The position numbers were made by a program, and so were the translations under genes. Of a stretch of DNA of 64,000 bases, positions 28,501 to 39,118 are shown piece after piece. The notes below the pieces were generated by a model that worked only from the letters and a program-made list of their open reading frames with translations, had not been told where the DNA came from and did not search any database. The stretch's first letter is position 1. Every line of letters starts with the position of its first letter. Source of the stretch: Sphaeramia orbicularis (taxonomy: Eukaryota > Chordata > Actinopteri > Kurtiformes > Apogonidae); contig NC_043966.1 of assembly GCF_902148855.1 (NCBI RefSeq), forward strand, positions 29,568,647 through 29,632,646, given 5' to 3'.

Positions 28501-31500
28501 CGTAAACACATTTCAGAACCAAATATGCAGGTGTGCATTATTTAGCTTAACACTGCAGGAGGTAGATGAATTAAATTACTTGTTGACTAATATCAGCTTT
28601 ATCTGTAGCGGCGCCGTGTTTCACTGTCTCATCTCTGAGAGCGTCCCTCAGTTGCTGGATTCGTCCTACCCGTTCCTGGATTGTCCTCATGTCTCCTTTA
28701 CCGTCTGCAGTTTGTCAAACAGAAGACACGGGTCACGGCTGCCCTTCTACAGAGGAGTTGACCTATTTAGGATCACACACTACATTACCTGTGATGTGTT
28801 CTTCCATCTCTTTCCTCAGCTGCTCCTGTAAATGTTTCACTGTGTCTGGTATCTCCATTTGCTCACTATTATTTTCCAACTGATAATCCTGCCAAAACAA
28901 TACAAAACATGTTTTACTATGTTGGTAAGACACACTTTTTGCTGTATAATTGTGATCATTTTAAGCCAAACCTTTGTTTTAATTTTCATCTTGTTGGACT
29001 CTTCTCGCCTCTTCTCCCATGACTGATTTTTCACAACCTGTTGGAGAGATCACACAGTGCAACTCACGAAAAAGAAAAAATAACACAACATGTAATGAAT
29101 CTTTTCACTGACTAAAGTACCTGTAGGTCTTGAATCAACTCTGCGAGCTTGTAGGTGTTGTGAATTTCATTCTCCCCCTCTGACATCATCTTGGTTCTCA
29201 GGGCCATGATTTTTTCTCGAATCTCTTGTTCAGTTGCTTGTGGACGCCAGCGAACAACTGTCAGCTTTGTTACTAAACTTCTCACTTTCTGGGCCAAAAC
29301 TAAAGCAGATGGGGTCTCATTGTCTAGAAAACCTGGGGGAAACAAAGCAGAGTTCGGTTTACTCCGACTTAACCCATAAAGACCCAGTGCTACTACTGTG
29401 GCAGTTCCCAAATACATTTTTCTCTATATTGAACCTTTCTTAAGTGATTTATTACTTATTTATCGTAATATTATGCTCTGTATTTTGCATTTTTCAGTGT
29501 AAATCTTGTATTTTTCCATATTTAATTCACTGGTCATGTAGATGTTCATTAAAGCTTAGAGTACAGTCAAAGGATATTATATCAGAAACAGAGAAAACTG
29601 AAGAAATAGGGATTTTTTTCAGTAAAATATATCATTAACTGAACATAAAACAAGTGTTTCCATCCACTGTTATTGATCCAACTCCATGGGTTTTACTGGT
29701 GAATCAGTGTTGTAGAAGATGAGGGTGTTTCTATATTCACTACAGAACTGATGACCATGAAAAGATGAAAAACTGCATTTTACACCAATTATTTCAATGT
29801 GTTGATATATTTAGTGGTTCAGAAGTTCTTAAACATTTTAGATCAGTAGATGGTTTGGTTGCCAGTGGCTGCTTGGGTCTTTATGGGTTATCTGAAATTG
29901 AACTTGCAGAGAATCATGTACCTTGAGGATGGATACAGTAGATGAGGACGGTCCTGCTATTTCCTGTCAAAGTATCTTTTAACAGGAAAGGGAGGAGTTT
30001 GTCATCGGTTGTGGCTTCACAAGGGATTTGATCCAAAATCTTCACCAGTGGGCTGACTCTGGAAAACATACAGCTATTACCACTGAGCACATTATGCACT
30101 ATTAACAACTGATGGATTCAGGAGAGATGGTACCAGGCTTTTTTTTTTTTTTTTTGACAGCATTCATCAACAACCTCCAAAATCAGATTATCAATTATAT
30201 TGTATGCAGATGTACAGTATATTTTCTTATGCATGTCCTGAATAGGTGTTGTGTGTGGTTCAACATGTTTTTTGAGAGACACATGCATGTTCTGGTTGTT
30301 TAAATTAAACTGTGTAATTTAAGCATGTGAAGGTTTATTTTGACCAAACACACAGCAAAAAAACACACAGCACAAGTCATGTGTTGTGTTGTATAAATGT
30401 GAGATGGGGGTGGGATTTAATAAGTTTTCTTCTTCCCACTCCTTTTTGAGCAGTACATATTGAATTTATTTTGTTATTACTAGTGTACATGGCAATTGTT
30501 ATTTTGTCTTGATCATCTTTATTAATGTATTTGCTCTGATATTAGTTCCTTGTACACAAAAAATGTTTACATTTTTCCTCTGCTCAAAATAAATAAATGA
30601 ATGAATGAAAAAAACCCTCTTTTGTTTAAAATCATTGCCTCCTGGTGCTTTTTAAGGCTAAAAACTCAAAAAAGACTGTTCTAGGTAACTTGCAAATGCC
30701 CATGTTCCTGTGACTTTAATAAAAGAAGCCTCAAATTATCACAACTTTCACCACAATTTTTTGAAAAAGCTGCTGCAAAATCAGGCATTTTAGGCCGCAA
30801 ATATCAAAAACATCCTGCAAAATCCTGGAGGGACTGATTAATAACGTACTGCATGTATTTGGATGAAAGTGATGTTGTTCTCCATTGCATTTGTATATAT
30901 AAGTTATTTATTACAAAAAATGTTTGTTATAACTGTGTAACAGCACAACAGGAAAGAGAAAAACTAAGGATCAGGCTCTCAGGTTGGGTGACCCTATGCT
31001 CTCATTGGCTGGTGTTCTGTGACGCTCCACTCTGATTGGCTGACGTTCTGTGATGCTGAACTGTCATTGGCTGATGTTCTGTGATGCTGCCCTCTGATTG
31101 GTTGGCGTTCTGTGACGCTGCGCTCTGATTGGCTGGCGTTCTGTGATGCTCCGCTCTGATTGGCTGACATTCTGTGACGCTCCGCTCTCATTGGTTGACG
31201 TTCTGTGACGCTGCGCTCTCATTGACTGGCGTTCTGTGATGCTGCGCTCTCATTGGCTGGCGTTCTGTGACGCTCCGCTCTGATTGGCTGACGTTCTTTG
31301 ACGCGCCGCTCTCATTGGCTGACGTTCTGTGACGCTCCGCTCTGATTGGCTGACGTTCTGTGACGCTCCGCTCTCATTGGCTGGCGTTCTGTGACGCTGC
31401 GCTCTCATTGGCTGGCGTTCTGTGACGCTCTGCTCTGATTGGCTGACGTTCTGTGATGCTGAACTCTCATTGGCTGGTGTTCTGTGATGCTCCACTGTCA

Positions 31501-34500
31501 TTGGCTGACGTTCTGTGACGCTGCGCTCTGATTGGTTGATGTTCTGTGACGCTGCACTCTCATTGGCTGACGTTCTGTGACACTGCACACTGACTGGTTG
31601 ATCTTCTGTAATGCTGCGCTCTCATTGGCTGACGTTCCGTGACGCTGCGCTCTGATTGGCTGACGTTCGGTGACACTCTGCTCTGATTGGCTGATTGGCT
31701 GACATTCTGTGATGCTGTGCTCTCATTGGCTGGCGTTCTGTGATGGTGCCCTCTCATTGGCTGATGTTCTGTGATGCTGTGCTCTCATTGGTTGATATTC
31801 TGTGATGCTGCGCTCTCATTGGCTGGCGTTCTGTGACGCTGCACTCTGATGGGTTGTTGTTCCGTGACAGTGTGCTCTCATTGGCTGGCATTCCGTGACA
31901 CTGCGTTCTCATTGGTTGACATTCTGTGACACTGTGCTCTCTAATTTGCTGACGTTCTGTGAAGCTCCACTCACATTGGCTTACGTTCTGTGATGCTGCG
32001 CTCTGATTGGTTAATGTTCTGTGATGCTGCTCTCTCATTGGTTGGTGTTCTGTGACGCTGCGCTCTCACTGGCTTATGTTCTGTGATGCTCCACTCTCAT
32101 TGGCTGACGTTCTGTCACGCTCCGCTCTGATTGGCTGGTGTTCTGTGACGCTTCGCTCTCATTGGCTGCTCAAAACAAACAAATGAATGAATGAAAAAAA
32201 GCCTGTTTTGTTTAAAATCATGGCTTCCTGGTGCTTTTTAAGGCTAAAAACTCAAAAAAGACTGTTCTAGGTCATTTGCAAATGCCCATGTTCCTGTGAC
32301 TTTAATAAAAGAAGCCTCAAATCATCGCAACTTTCACCGCAATTTTTGGGAAAAGCTGCCGCAAAATCAGGCATTTTAAGTCACAATAATGAAAAAAAAA
32401 TCCTGCGAAATCCTGGAGGGACTGCTTAATATTCATCGAACTGTCACCTGTGGCAATGAGAGTAGATTTTGGTTGAAATACATGTAGCATTGTCACATTC
32501 CACTTCTGTTTACAAGAGGTTTAGAGAACATGTCAATTCGTAGGTTAAAAACTCTTTAGGCCATAATCGAATGCAATGACGCATTAAAAACGATGACAAA
32601 CAGTTTGGTGGTTCAACACTGATACAAGTCAGTCTGTAACACAAAACCAATTCATACCTCAGCACTAACACACAACAAAACAATGACTCAAACATTATAG
32701 TCCAAGGGTTTTTTAGAGAGAAGACAGTCATTTGGAGTGTTATCTAATGGAATGTCCTGCACATTTGCTGGAATTAAATCCTATTGAAATGCTGTGGAAT
32801 GAACTGAATTGCAAGGCCAGAAAAAGTACATCCAAAACAACTTTGACAAATTTTACAAGAGACATAACAATGTATTTAAAGTCATTTTTTGGAGAAACTA
32901 ACTGTAAAAGTAACTGCAAAGGGAGGATTTTTGATGAAAAACCTTAACTGTTTTTTAAATTTTGATACTAACATGTTTACATTTACCCATTCATTTGCAT
33001 ATTCAATATTTATCTTCATACCATTAAATCACCTGGTTTGTTGCACATAAACAATAAAAACATGCATATGTCACCAAAAAACAATAAAACCAGGTGTTTC
33101 TAAACTTTTGACAGTGACGTATAAGCGCTGGATGACTTTACCACCAGTCCTTTACTGTCACAAATAGGTGACCACACACACAGAATTGTGCTTTTGCTCT
33201 CAGCTTAAATTAGTACATCATTTTTAGTTGGTCTGGCCTGTGTAATGGATAGCTCGCTGTAAAACTGACCCTCTGAGGTCGGTCCTGCTGGCTCCTCCTG
33301 CCAGGATGAACAGCTGCAGTCTGCTGCGGCAAACTTCAGACTCCTCCTCCTCTGGATGGAGTTTCCACTCCACGGATACTGAGAACAGGAAACTACATCT
33401 GTGGAGAAATATACACCGTGAACATGAGAATCGCCACACAGCGGGTATTAATTCATTCAGAAATTATGTGATGAACAACATGACCAACACTGGAGGAGAC
33501 AATACAATTACTGATGCACCAACACTTAACCTCATTGTAATCAGCTATTGTAATGAATCAGTTAATTCAGTTAATGGGTTACCTGGCTGCAGTTAATGTG
33601 ACCTACCTGCTGGAAATAGAGCCTGGACTGGCCTTCAGTGTCTGTCTGTGTGTTTCATACACAGCATAGGCTTCTTCTGTTGAGCTCACACACACCTCGC
33701 TTATACCTCCTGTTAGTCTGAGGAAAATACTGAGATATTTTAATTCACCACATCTCAATAAAACCTCTCCTGACAGGTGTAAGTGTTGCCCTGATCATTC
33801 ATCAGTGTATGTTTTGTCATTTATCTGTGTGACATGATCATCCACACTGACCTTCCAAGAACTGGGTGACTGACTGGTTTTAGGCTTTGTCTGTTGGGGT
33901 TCAGGATGTCGACAGCGCTGCCGTCTGGATAAAACTAACAGGAAAAAGAATCAGAGCTCATTCTGGACCAGATTAATATGTGTGCAACACTTTTGTATGC
34001 AGTCAGACGGAGGCACAAACCTGTAGAAGTGACACAGAAATGAATGACTCTTCTTTCAGTTGTGATGACATGCGGTTAAACAGATTTGTCAAAATCTAAA
34101 ACACAGTGGAGGATTATTTTAACAGTGAGTGAACGTAGCGCAGAAGTTTTCAGTTTTATGTGCTGTTGTGTTTCAGTCTTTACCTGTTTGATGACACTGT
34201 GGTCGATCAGAGAAGTCACGGTCTCTGTGGATGCTCCACATATCAGCACTGCTCCATTAAAACCTTTGAGTATGGACTCCATAAGAGGCTGCAGGAGGTC
34301 TGAGTGAATCCCCTGCACATTTACAGGCAGATGTTTAGGTTCCAGACAGGATGGGCATCTTGATAACTTTGTGAAGTTGAATAATTGCGCCAGTTTAAGT
34401 CAATTAGTAGTGACTTTATAGTTATCCCTTGCACTCCATCAAAACCAAATATTAACAGGGGTACCAGGTACAACAAACCCCGCCCCTTGCACATATTGTA

Positions 34501-35592
34501 GCTTATTTTGGTATCGGTCCAGCTGATGTCAGCATATCAACTGCTTCTATGTATGTGCCAGGTTTGAAGTAAACTGAAACATTTATAGTCATTTGAAATT
34601 TCACCCATAAGTAAATGGGGGAGAAAAAAGATTTTAAAAAATTCATAAAAAATGTAAACTTTAACCACCTTTTCCCAAAATGTATTGACATCTATTCTGG
34701 GTCACTGGCAATTTATAAACCCAGTTTGGTATGAATTCAACCAATAGTTTTGCTGCTTAAGTGTTAACAAACAAACAAAATAAACCGAACTAAAAACAAT
34801 ACCCCTTGCCTCTACTTCAGGGGGTGGGGTAATAAAGCATGACCAACCAAGGAAATAGACCACAAATACACCATTTCATTCTTTTTGAAACACTTATTCA
34901 AACATAACATATGCAGAACAAGGACAGAAACAGTAAAAGATCAGCTCCAACTCTCTCTAAAGTAAAACATGACTATCCTCCAACCCCCACCCAAATAAAA
35001 ATGAGTTTTGACTTTGCTTAGCCCTTTGACAGATGGATTAATTGGTTATTCATGTGTATCCATATTCTCCAGAAGTCATAGTTTATGTAGGTGCTAATTA
35101 CAACAGTCATTTTAGTAAGAAGGTCCTCTTTACCTGTATGTTGTCAACAGTAACAACTTGGTCAAATGGGAAGGACTTCACTGCCTGATGAAAACAAATA
35201 AAACAAAACAAAACAAAAACCTGGGGGTTTGCAGAAAAATAAACAACAGCATATTGAGTGTGTGAAGGGTCATGTTTTACCTCATCCTTTCCTGATGTGA
35301 AGTCCACTCCATGTCCATCTTCAGCTATAACTACACAGCTTTTATCCTCTAAAAACAGACATTTATTCACTCATTCAGCAACAGAAACAAAAGTAGATGA
35401 ACAGCGTTGATGTTTTTGGATATCTTTACCTGGCAGTGTTGTAAGTACAACCCCCACTCTTACTGATTCTTCACACATCTGTAAAAACACAGATTGGTCA
35501 GTAACACAGCTTGATTTCTGTTTTAATACTTTATATTGGTATATTTATTATTAAAAAAAAAAAAAAAAAGAAGTACTTACAGGTGAATTCAT
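25514..35592 (-). CDS. Divergent kinesin-like protein with degenerate motor (pseudo-kinesin), 613 aa, 18 exons
   Basis: Not recognised by name. Exons (minus): 35581-35592, 35430-35478, 35281-35348, 35134-35184, 34184-34312, 34021-34095, 33852-33934, 33607-33717, 33270-33392, 29922-30058, 29121-29332, 28972-29037, 28789-28888, 28580-28704, 28282-28395, 27916-28083, 25721-25871, 25514-25581. They sum to 1842 nt in phase. Residues about 9-300 follow kinesin motor order: VRVGVVLTTLP, FPFDQVV, ILKGFNGAVLICGAS, a SVSLLQFYPDG strand where kinesins have the EIYNE region, LQLFILAGG, then DDKLLPFLLKDTLTGNSRTV. The P-loop place reads GASTETVT (86-93) without the lysine. No SSRSH switch I remains. Switch II DLAG is ILAG and the segment after it is shortened. 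Residues about 310-600 are charged coiled coil. It should not hydrolyse ATP (inference); a structural or dimer-partner role, as in Vik1-type proteins, is possible. Clean frames argue against a pseudogene. Confidence 0.85.
26091..27411 (+). mobile_element. Tc1-like transposon relic, 1321 bp
   Basis: Flanked by TA (26089-26090 and 27412-27413). Inverted ends are CAGTCAGATCTATAAGTACT and its partner ending ACTCATAGACTG. A decayed plus-strand transposase is visible, clearest at 27067-27239 with DNDPKNTAKATQEL and LLKNKLKEERP, matching Tc1 DNDPKHTAKATQEF and LLKTKLKAERP. The DLNPIE-type catalytic region has changed to RPKKAL and the frame is broken upstream, so it is inactive. It lies in an intron of the kinesin-like gene, antisense to it. 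Confidence 0.92.
29369..29890. mobile_element. TTAA MITE family C (CCCATAAAGACCCA ends), copy 1
   Basis: TTAA at 29369-29372 followed by CCCATAAAGACCCAG, ending TGGGTCTTTATGGG then TTAT, a one-base change from TTAA. The interior matches copy 2 at 43506-44051 in the same orientation (CTTTCTTAAGTGATTTAT, GATCATGTAGATGTTCA-type blocks). It starts 37 bp outside the kinesin-like exon at 29121-29332. piggyBac-type by target and ends (inference). Confidence 0.85.
30400..30610 (+). mobile_element. Probable LINE 3' tail
   Basis: GGGATTTAATAAGTTTTC, TTCTTCCCACTCC and a final CTCAAAATAAATAAATGAATG run resemble 3' ends of fish non-LTR retrotransposons. Family not certain. No coding part is present. Confidence 0.45.
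30580..30843 (+). repeat. 264-bp direct repeat, left copy
   Basis: From TGCTCAAAATAAATAAATG to CTGGAGGGACTGATTAAT. Closely similar to 32167-32430, with shared blocks CCTGGTGCTTTTTAAGGC, AAATGCCCATGTTCCTGTG and CAAAATCAGGCATTTTA. The pair brackets the 31-bp tandem array. Confidence 0.9.
30985..32166. repeat. 31-bp tandem array, about 38 units, each with an NF-Y-like motif
   Basis: Consensus unit reads CTGATTGGCTGACG followed by TTCTGTGACGCTCCGCT, 31 bp, with variants CTCATTGG, GCGTTCTGTGATG and similar. Almost every unit keeps ATTGG (inverted CCAAT) and TGACG or TGATG. It lies in the 3.2-kb intron (30059-33269) of the kinesin-like gene. No spacers separate the units. The long minus-strand open frames across it are a by-product of a stop-free repeat. 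Confidence 0.95.
32167..32430 (+). repeat. 264-bp direct repeat, right copy
   Basis: Second copy of 30580-30843, same orientation, about 1587 bp away. The last array unit runs directly into its start, TGCTCAAAACAAAC. Confidence 0.9.
32735..33121 (+). mobile_element. 3' fragment of a Tc1/mariner-type transposon
   Basis: Encodes CPAHLLELNPIEMLWNELN, clearly the PAQSPDLNPIENLWNELK region of Tc1-family transposases, with the aspartate of the D-LNPIE motif replaced by glutamate. The 3' end reads GTTTCTAAACTTTTGACAGT with TA at 33121-33122 or so. The 5' part is missing. It sits in the same intron as the 31-bp array. Confidence 0.8.
34440..34780 (-). repeat. Dispersed repeat family D, copy 1
   Basis: Matches 38621-39118 in reverse: ACCCCGCCCCTTGCACAT, GCTGATGTCAGCA, CTGGGTCACTGGCAAT and the GGTATGAATTCAACC to AGTTTTGCTGCT end are shared. 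Family not identified. It lies in the intron between kinesin-like exons 34184-34312 and 35134-35184. Confidence 0.75.
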
Positions 35593-36414
35593 GTTTCCAA
35601 TAGCTGTCCAGTGCTCCTGTCTACCATAGACACTGGTTCATCTGGATTTCATTACACTGAGATGAATTATTAATGAGCCAGAATCTACTTTCACTGATCC
35701 AAGTGATCAGGATCCAGTTACTGAGATGGACAGAGGTCAGAGCAGGAATGAATTAAAACCCCTTTTCTTTAACTGTATAAAATTGCCACTGTATGAGTTC
35801 TAAGAACAAATGAGTTCACACGTCAGACTTCTTTGTTCATTCTTTGTATTTATACTTTTGTGTCAGACACCATTCATTTCTATTCATGAGCTCACCCCAG
35901 TGATCACTGAGTGGGATAGATGTAGCATCCAGAGGCACCTTCAGCCCCCGGAGGCGATGTGTATAGTGGAAAATTGAGAATCAGTTCTTGCTGACATGAA
36001 GTTAGATGAGGGCAGGGGTGAGAGTCGGGGGCGTACGGAGAGTCTGGAGGGAGGTGAGGCTGCCGTCTGTGAGGCCAGGAGATTTCAGGTGAAGCGATGA
36101 AAGAGGGGAATAAAGTGGCACGTTCAGCACCTCCATCTGAGAGATGGACTCCCAGACAGATCCAGATGAGTCAGTCACTTGTCAGGCAGGACCGTTTGAG
36201 CCCGGTAACCCACGAATGTAGCAACAAGAGAAAGTGAAAGAGCAAAAGATTTCATCGAAGAGAAAGGTCCACGCTGACATGCCCTCAAGCAAAGGGGTTA
36301 TGATTTTAGAAGCCCACAGACTCAGAAAACCTCACCATCAGGGATAAAAACATGAATTGATTTTAAAGTTTTCAAAACAAGGGTGAAACAAGGACTTAGA
36401 GTGAGACATGTGTA
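35593..36414. other. Upstream flank of the kinesin-like gene
   Basis: The 5' UTR of the first exon is just above 35592. A comparatively GC-rich stretch at about 35890-36200 may belong to the promoter. It contains GGTAACC and GTAGCAAC (36205-36225), RFX-like half sites but with a 9-bp gap rather than the usual 0-3, so an X-box is not claimed. Confidence 0.35.
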
Positions 36415-37015
36415 TTAGCGCTGTTAAAATTAATGCGTTAACGTGGATTAATCCATCATCATAATTAATCTGATTAAAAATTTTAACGCAATTAACCCAT
36501 CTGCAGCACAGAATGACTCTGAACGTCTCTGCCAACACATCTCTGGCAGTTTGTCCAAGTAGAGTTACCGTTACGCATGCACAAATGGTCAGTTGATCTG
36601 GTAGTGACAGGCAGCAGAACCAACCCATAAAGATGGAAGACGCTAAACAGTACGTTGGCCGTCTGGATGGAAATATGAGGACAAAGAAACCAAGACGGAA
36701 CATAAAGTATTATGCACACTCTGCAGGAAGGAGTGTTCGTTTCACTGAAGTACTTCCAGCTTAAAATACTACATTAATACAAAGCATGTTAGTCTGGGAT
36801 TCTGCTAGCACTTCAGCTAACACGTCACCCAGCTTGTGACAAACATGTTAAGTGCAAATATATTTTCTTGTTTCTTGAGTCTGTTTGCTCATGCAAAATG
36901 AAATGCGATTAATATAGATTAAAAATGAATGATATTTAATCTTGATTAATTGAAATTAATCCACAGCAACCCTGTGATTAATCTGATTAAAAATTTTAAT
37001 CGTCTGACAGCACTA
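36415..37015 (+). mobile_element. hAT-like relic with a BED-finger remnant
   Basis: Ends contain GCGCTGTTAAAATTAATGCG on the left and TTAATCGTCTGACAGCACTA on the right, the fish hAT-type end with TTAAAATTTTTAATC. A plus-strand stretch near 36690-36745 reads KVLCTLCRKECSFH, a BED zinc-finger piece. No transposase catalytic region remains. Confidence 0.65.
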
Positions 37016-37204
37016 GTAAAATGTAATCTAATCGAATATTATCCTCCTGTTCTGTTTCCATTGTTCTTAGTTTTAATGCTTGGCTGTGCATGTTTGTTAA
37101 TTGCTAGCCTTCAAACTTGTTTGTTTTAATTTCAGTCAAATTGGAAAAACTTTCTATATTCCAAACAGCTAGGAAACCCACATACATCACATTAGTTGAA
37201 ATTT

Positions 37205-37690
37205 TATTGTCTTAAGTTTTTATTAAATTTTCACAAAAATGTATAAACAGACAAATACAGTGACAAAATATACAGTCTGACCAGCTGCCTGGAATTCATG
37301 CAGTACAGTATGGTGTCGTTCCAGTCAGATAGTAAAAGCATCACTTACACTTTTTCCAGTTTTTGACGAAAGTGTCTTCTTTGGTTCTCAGTATATCAAC
37401 TTGTACAAAACACAAATATTCTTGAACAATTTCCAGCCACTGATCTGGCTTTGGTGTGTTCATGCTAAGCCAATTCCGAGTAACAGCTTTTCTTTTTACT
37501 TCACATAATAGTTTTTTACCTATCACAACATCAACAATGTTCCTAAGATACATTACAAAGCAGATATTTGGAATTTTGTGGCCGAATTTGATTTTAATAG
37601 TCGCATTATGGTCTTATTTTGTACACTTCCAGAAAATGTGTGAATGGCTGACCTCCATAGTCCCACATAACCTCCAATAGTGTTGTGTAG
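37205..37690 (-). mobile_element. L1-like LINE fragment, C-terminal end of ORF2
   Basis: The minus frame at 37341-37553 reads KKLLCEVKRKAVTRNWLSMN then PKPDQWLEIVQEYLCF and FVKNWKKCK, the usual C-terminal tail of L1/Tx1-type ORF2 proteins. Just upstream, in another frame, WRLCGTMEVSHSHIFWKCTK matches the Cys-containing C-x-GT-HIFW-C motif of that family, so at least one frameshift separates them. A 5'-truncated, inactive copy. Confidence 0.75.
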
Positions 37691-37694
37691 TGAA

Positions 37695-37729
37695 CATCCA
37701 TCCATCCATCCATCCATCCATCCATCCAC
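37695..37729. repeat. (CATC)n microsatellite
   Basis: About nine CATC units next to the LINE fragment. Confidence 0.93.
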
Positions 37730-37860
37730 TTTCTGCAAAAGTCAGTTGCATGTTATTTTGAAGAAAAATGTTGAAATTTATATTCCTTGTCAAATAAATA
37801 AAATAAAATAGAATATTACACTTCAGGTAACTCTGGATGCACTAAAACCTTCCTCAGTTT

Positions 37861-38172
37861 TTAGAGCGCTTTCTCAGTCCACACAGCAAAGGTTAAATCC
37901 ATGGTTTTGTAAAGCCCATCTAAAGTGTGTGGGTGGTGAATAAACCCTGGACTTGTGTGAATGAGTTGAGATTTAAAAGAAATGATCACTCCAGATGCTG
38001 TATTCGCAAACACTGTAAGAATCCCCTCACACAGCTCCAATCCTTTCCATATGTTAAAAATTTCTCGCACGGAGTCATGGCTTATGAGTGATTGAGGAAA
38101 TAGGAAATCCTCAGAACAGCTCTCAGAGGAAGGAATAAAACCATTATGTGTGGCTGATCTCGACTCATTCTT
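37861..38172 (-). CDS. Candidate terminal coding exon of an unknown gene, 103 codons
   Basis: Open on the minus strand from an acceptor-like TCATCTTTTAG (just above 38172) to TAA at 37861-37863, 312 nt in one phase. The peptide contains SVREIFNIWKGLELCEGIL, TVFANTASGVIISFKSQL and TLDGLYKTMDLTFAVWTEK. The mixed residue composition is unlike the low-complexity frames nearby. I do not recognise the family and found no convincing upstream exon between 38.2 and 41.3 kb. It could be a last exon, a relic of a lost gene, part of an unrecognised transposon, or chance. Confidence 0.35.
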   Translation of the reverse strand, partial: KNESRSATHNGFIPSSESCSEDFLFPQSLISHDSVREIFNIWKGLELCEGILTVFANTASGVIISFKSQLIHTSPGFIHHPHTLDGLYKTMDLTFAVWTEKAL

Positions 38173-38620
38173 CTAAAAGATGACTGACTGAGACAAAAGG
38201 AAGAAATAAAACCCGTTCTTATGGATAATGGGCATAGAATGGACAGTACAGTCAATAGGAGCAGTCAGTGAATTTAGTCTTTATCAAAACATGATGTAAT
38301 TAACTATTAAGTACTGAACCTCCCAGTTAAATATATTATAGGCCATACTTTAAAGGTGCTATATGTAGTGTTTGAAATATAAAAAGAAATCAACATCTTT
38401 AACCAAAGTGTCAGAAAGTGATTAGGTGGGATGAGAACCATTAAGAAACAACACCAGACACAGCTTTAGATTTAAAGAACGGAGTTTGATGCTGAAATCA
38501 CAGGTTCTTCAACATGGGTGAGTTTGATTCTGAGGCTTATAAAGGTACAAAGTTATTACCTCACCCTCTGAAGGGGAGGCAATGGGTATTGTTCTTTCTT
38601 TCTCTCTTTCTTAACACTCT

Positions 38621-39118
38621 AGCAGCAAAACTATGGGTTGAATTCATACCAAATTTGCTTTACAGATTGCCAGTGACCCAGAATAGATGTTATTATATTT
38701 TGGGAACAGTAGGTCAAAGTTTCAATTTTTTATGAATTTTCTACATCTTCTTTTCCCCATTAATAATGGGCGAAAGTTAACATATCTGTAGCAGCAAAAC
38801 TATTGGTTGAATTTATACCAGACTGAGTTTATAGACTGCCAGTGATCCAGAATAGACATAGTTACATTTTGGGAAAAGTAGGTAAAAGTTCAAATTTTTT
38901 GTGAATTTTTTTCAATCTTATCTCATAATGGCGAAATTTCAAATGTCTATAAAAACATCAACTTTGTCTAAATTTACTTCAAACTTGGCACATATATAGA
39001 GGCAATTGATTTGCTGACATCAGCACACACATAGATATGATGACATCAGATGGATCAATGCCAAAATAAGTTACAATATGTGTGAGGGGCAGGGTTTGTT
39101 GTGCTGGCACCACTTGTT
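38621..39118 (+). repeat. Dispersed repeat family D, copy 2, with an internal 169-bp duplication
   Basis: AGCAGCAAAACTATGGGTTG at 38621 recurs as AGCAGCAAAACTATTGGTTG at 38790; both are followed by CCAGTGA-CCAGAATAGA and TTTTGGGAA-AGTAGG. The rest to 39118 matches the reverse of copy 1 at 34440-34780, ending GGGGCAGGGTTTGTTGTGC. Confidence 0.75.

Noticed and set aside
30985-32166. Long minus-strand open frames (for example 31250-31588) with a repeating Ser/Gln/Arg-rich peptide, as a possible repeat protein
   Set aside because: They arise from the stop-free 31-bp unit. The peptide period is 31 aa because 31 is not a multiple of three, all three frames are open, and there is no start or splice context.
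30985-32166. CRISPR-like array
   Set aside because: Units are contiguous with no unique spacers, and the setting is a vertebrate intron.
36205-36225. RFX X-box upstream of the kinesin-like gene, which would suggest a ciliary role
   Set aside because: The two half sites are 9 bp apart; functional X-boxes have 0-3 bp between halves.
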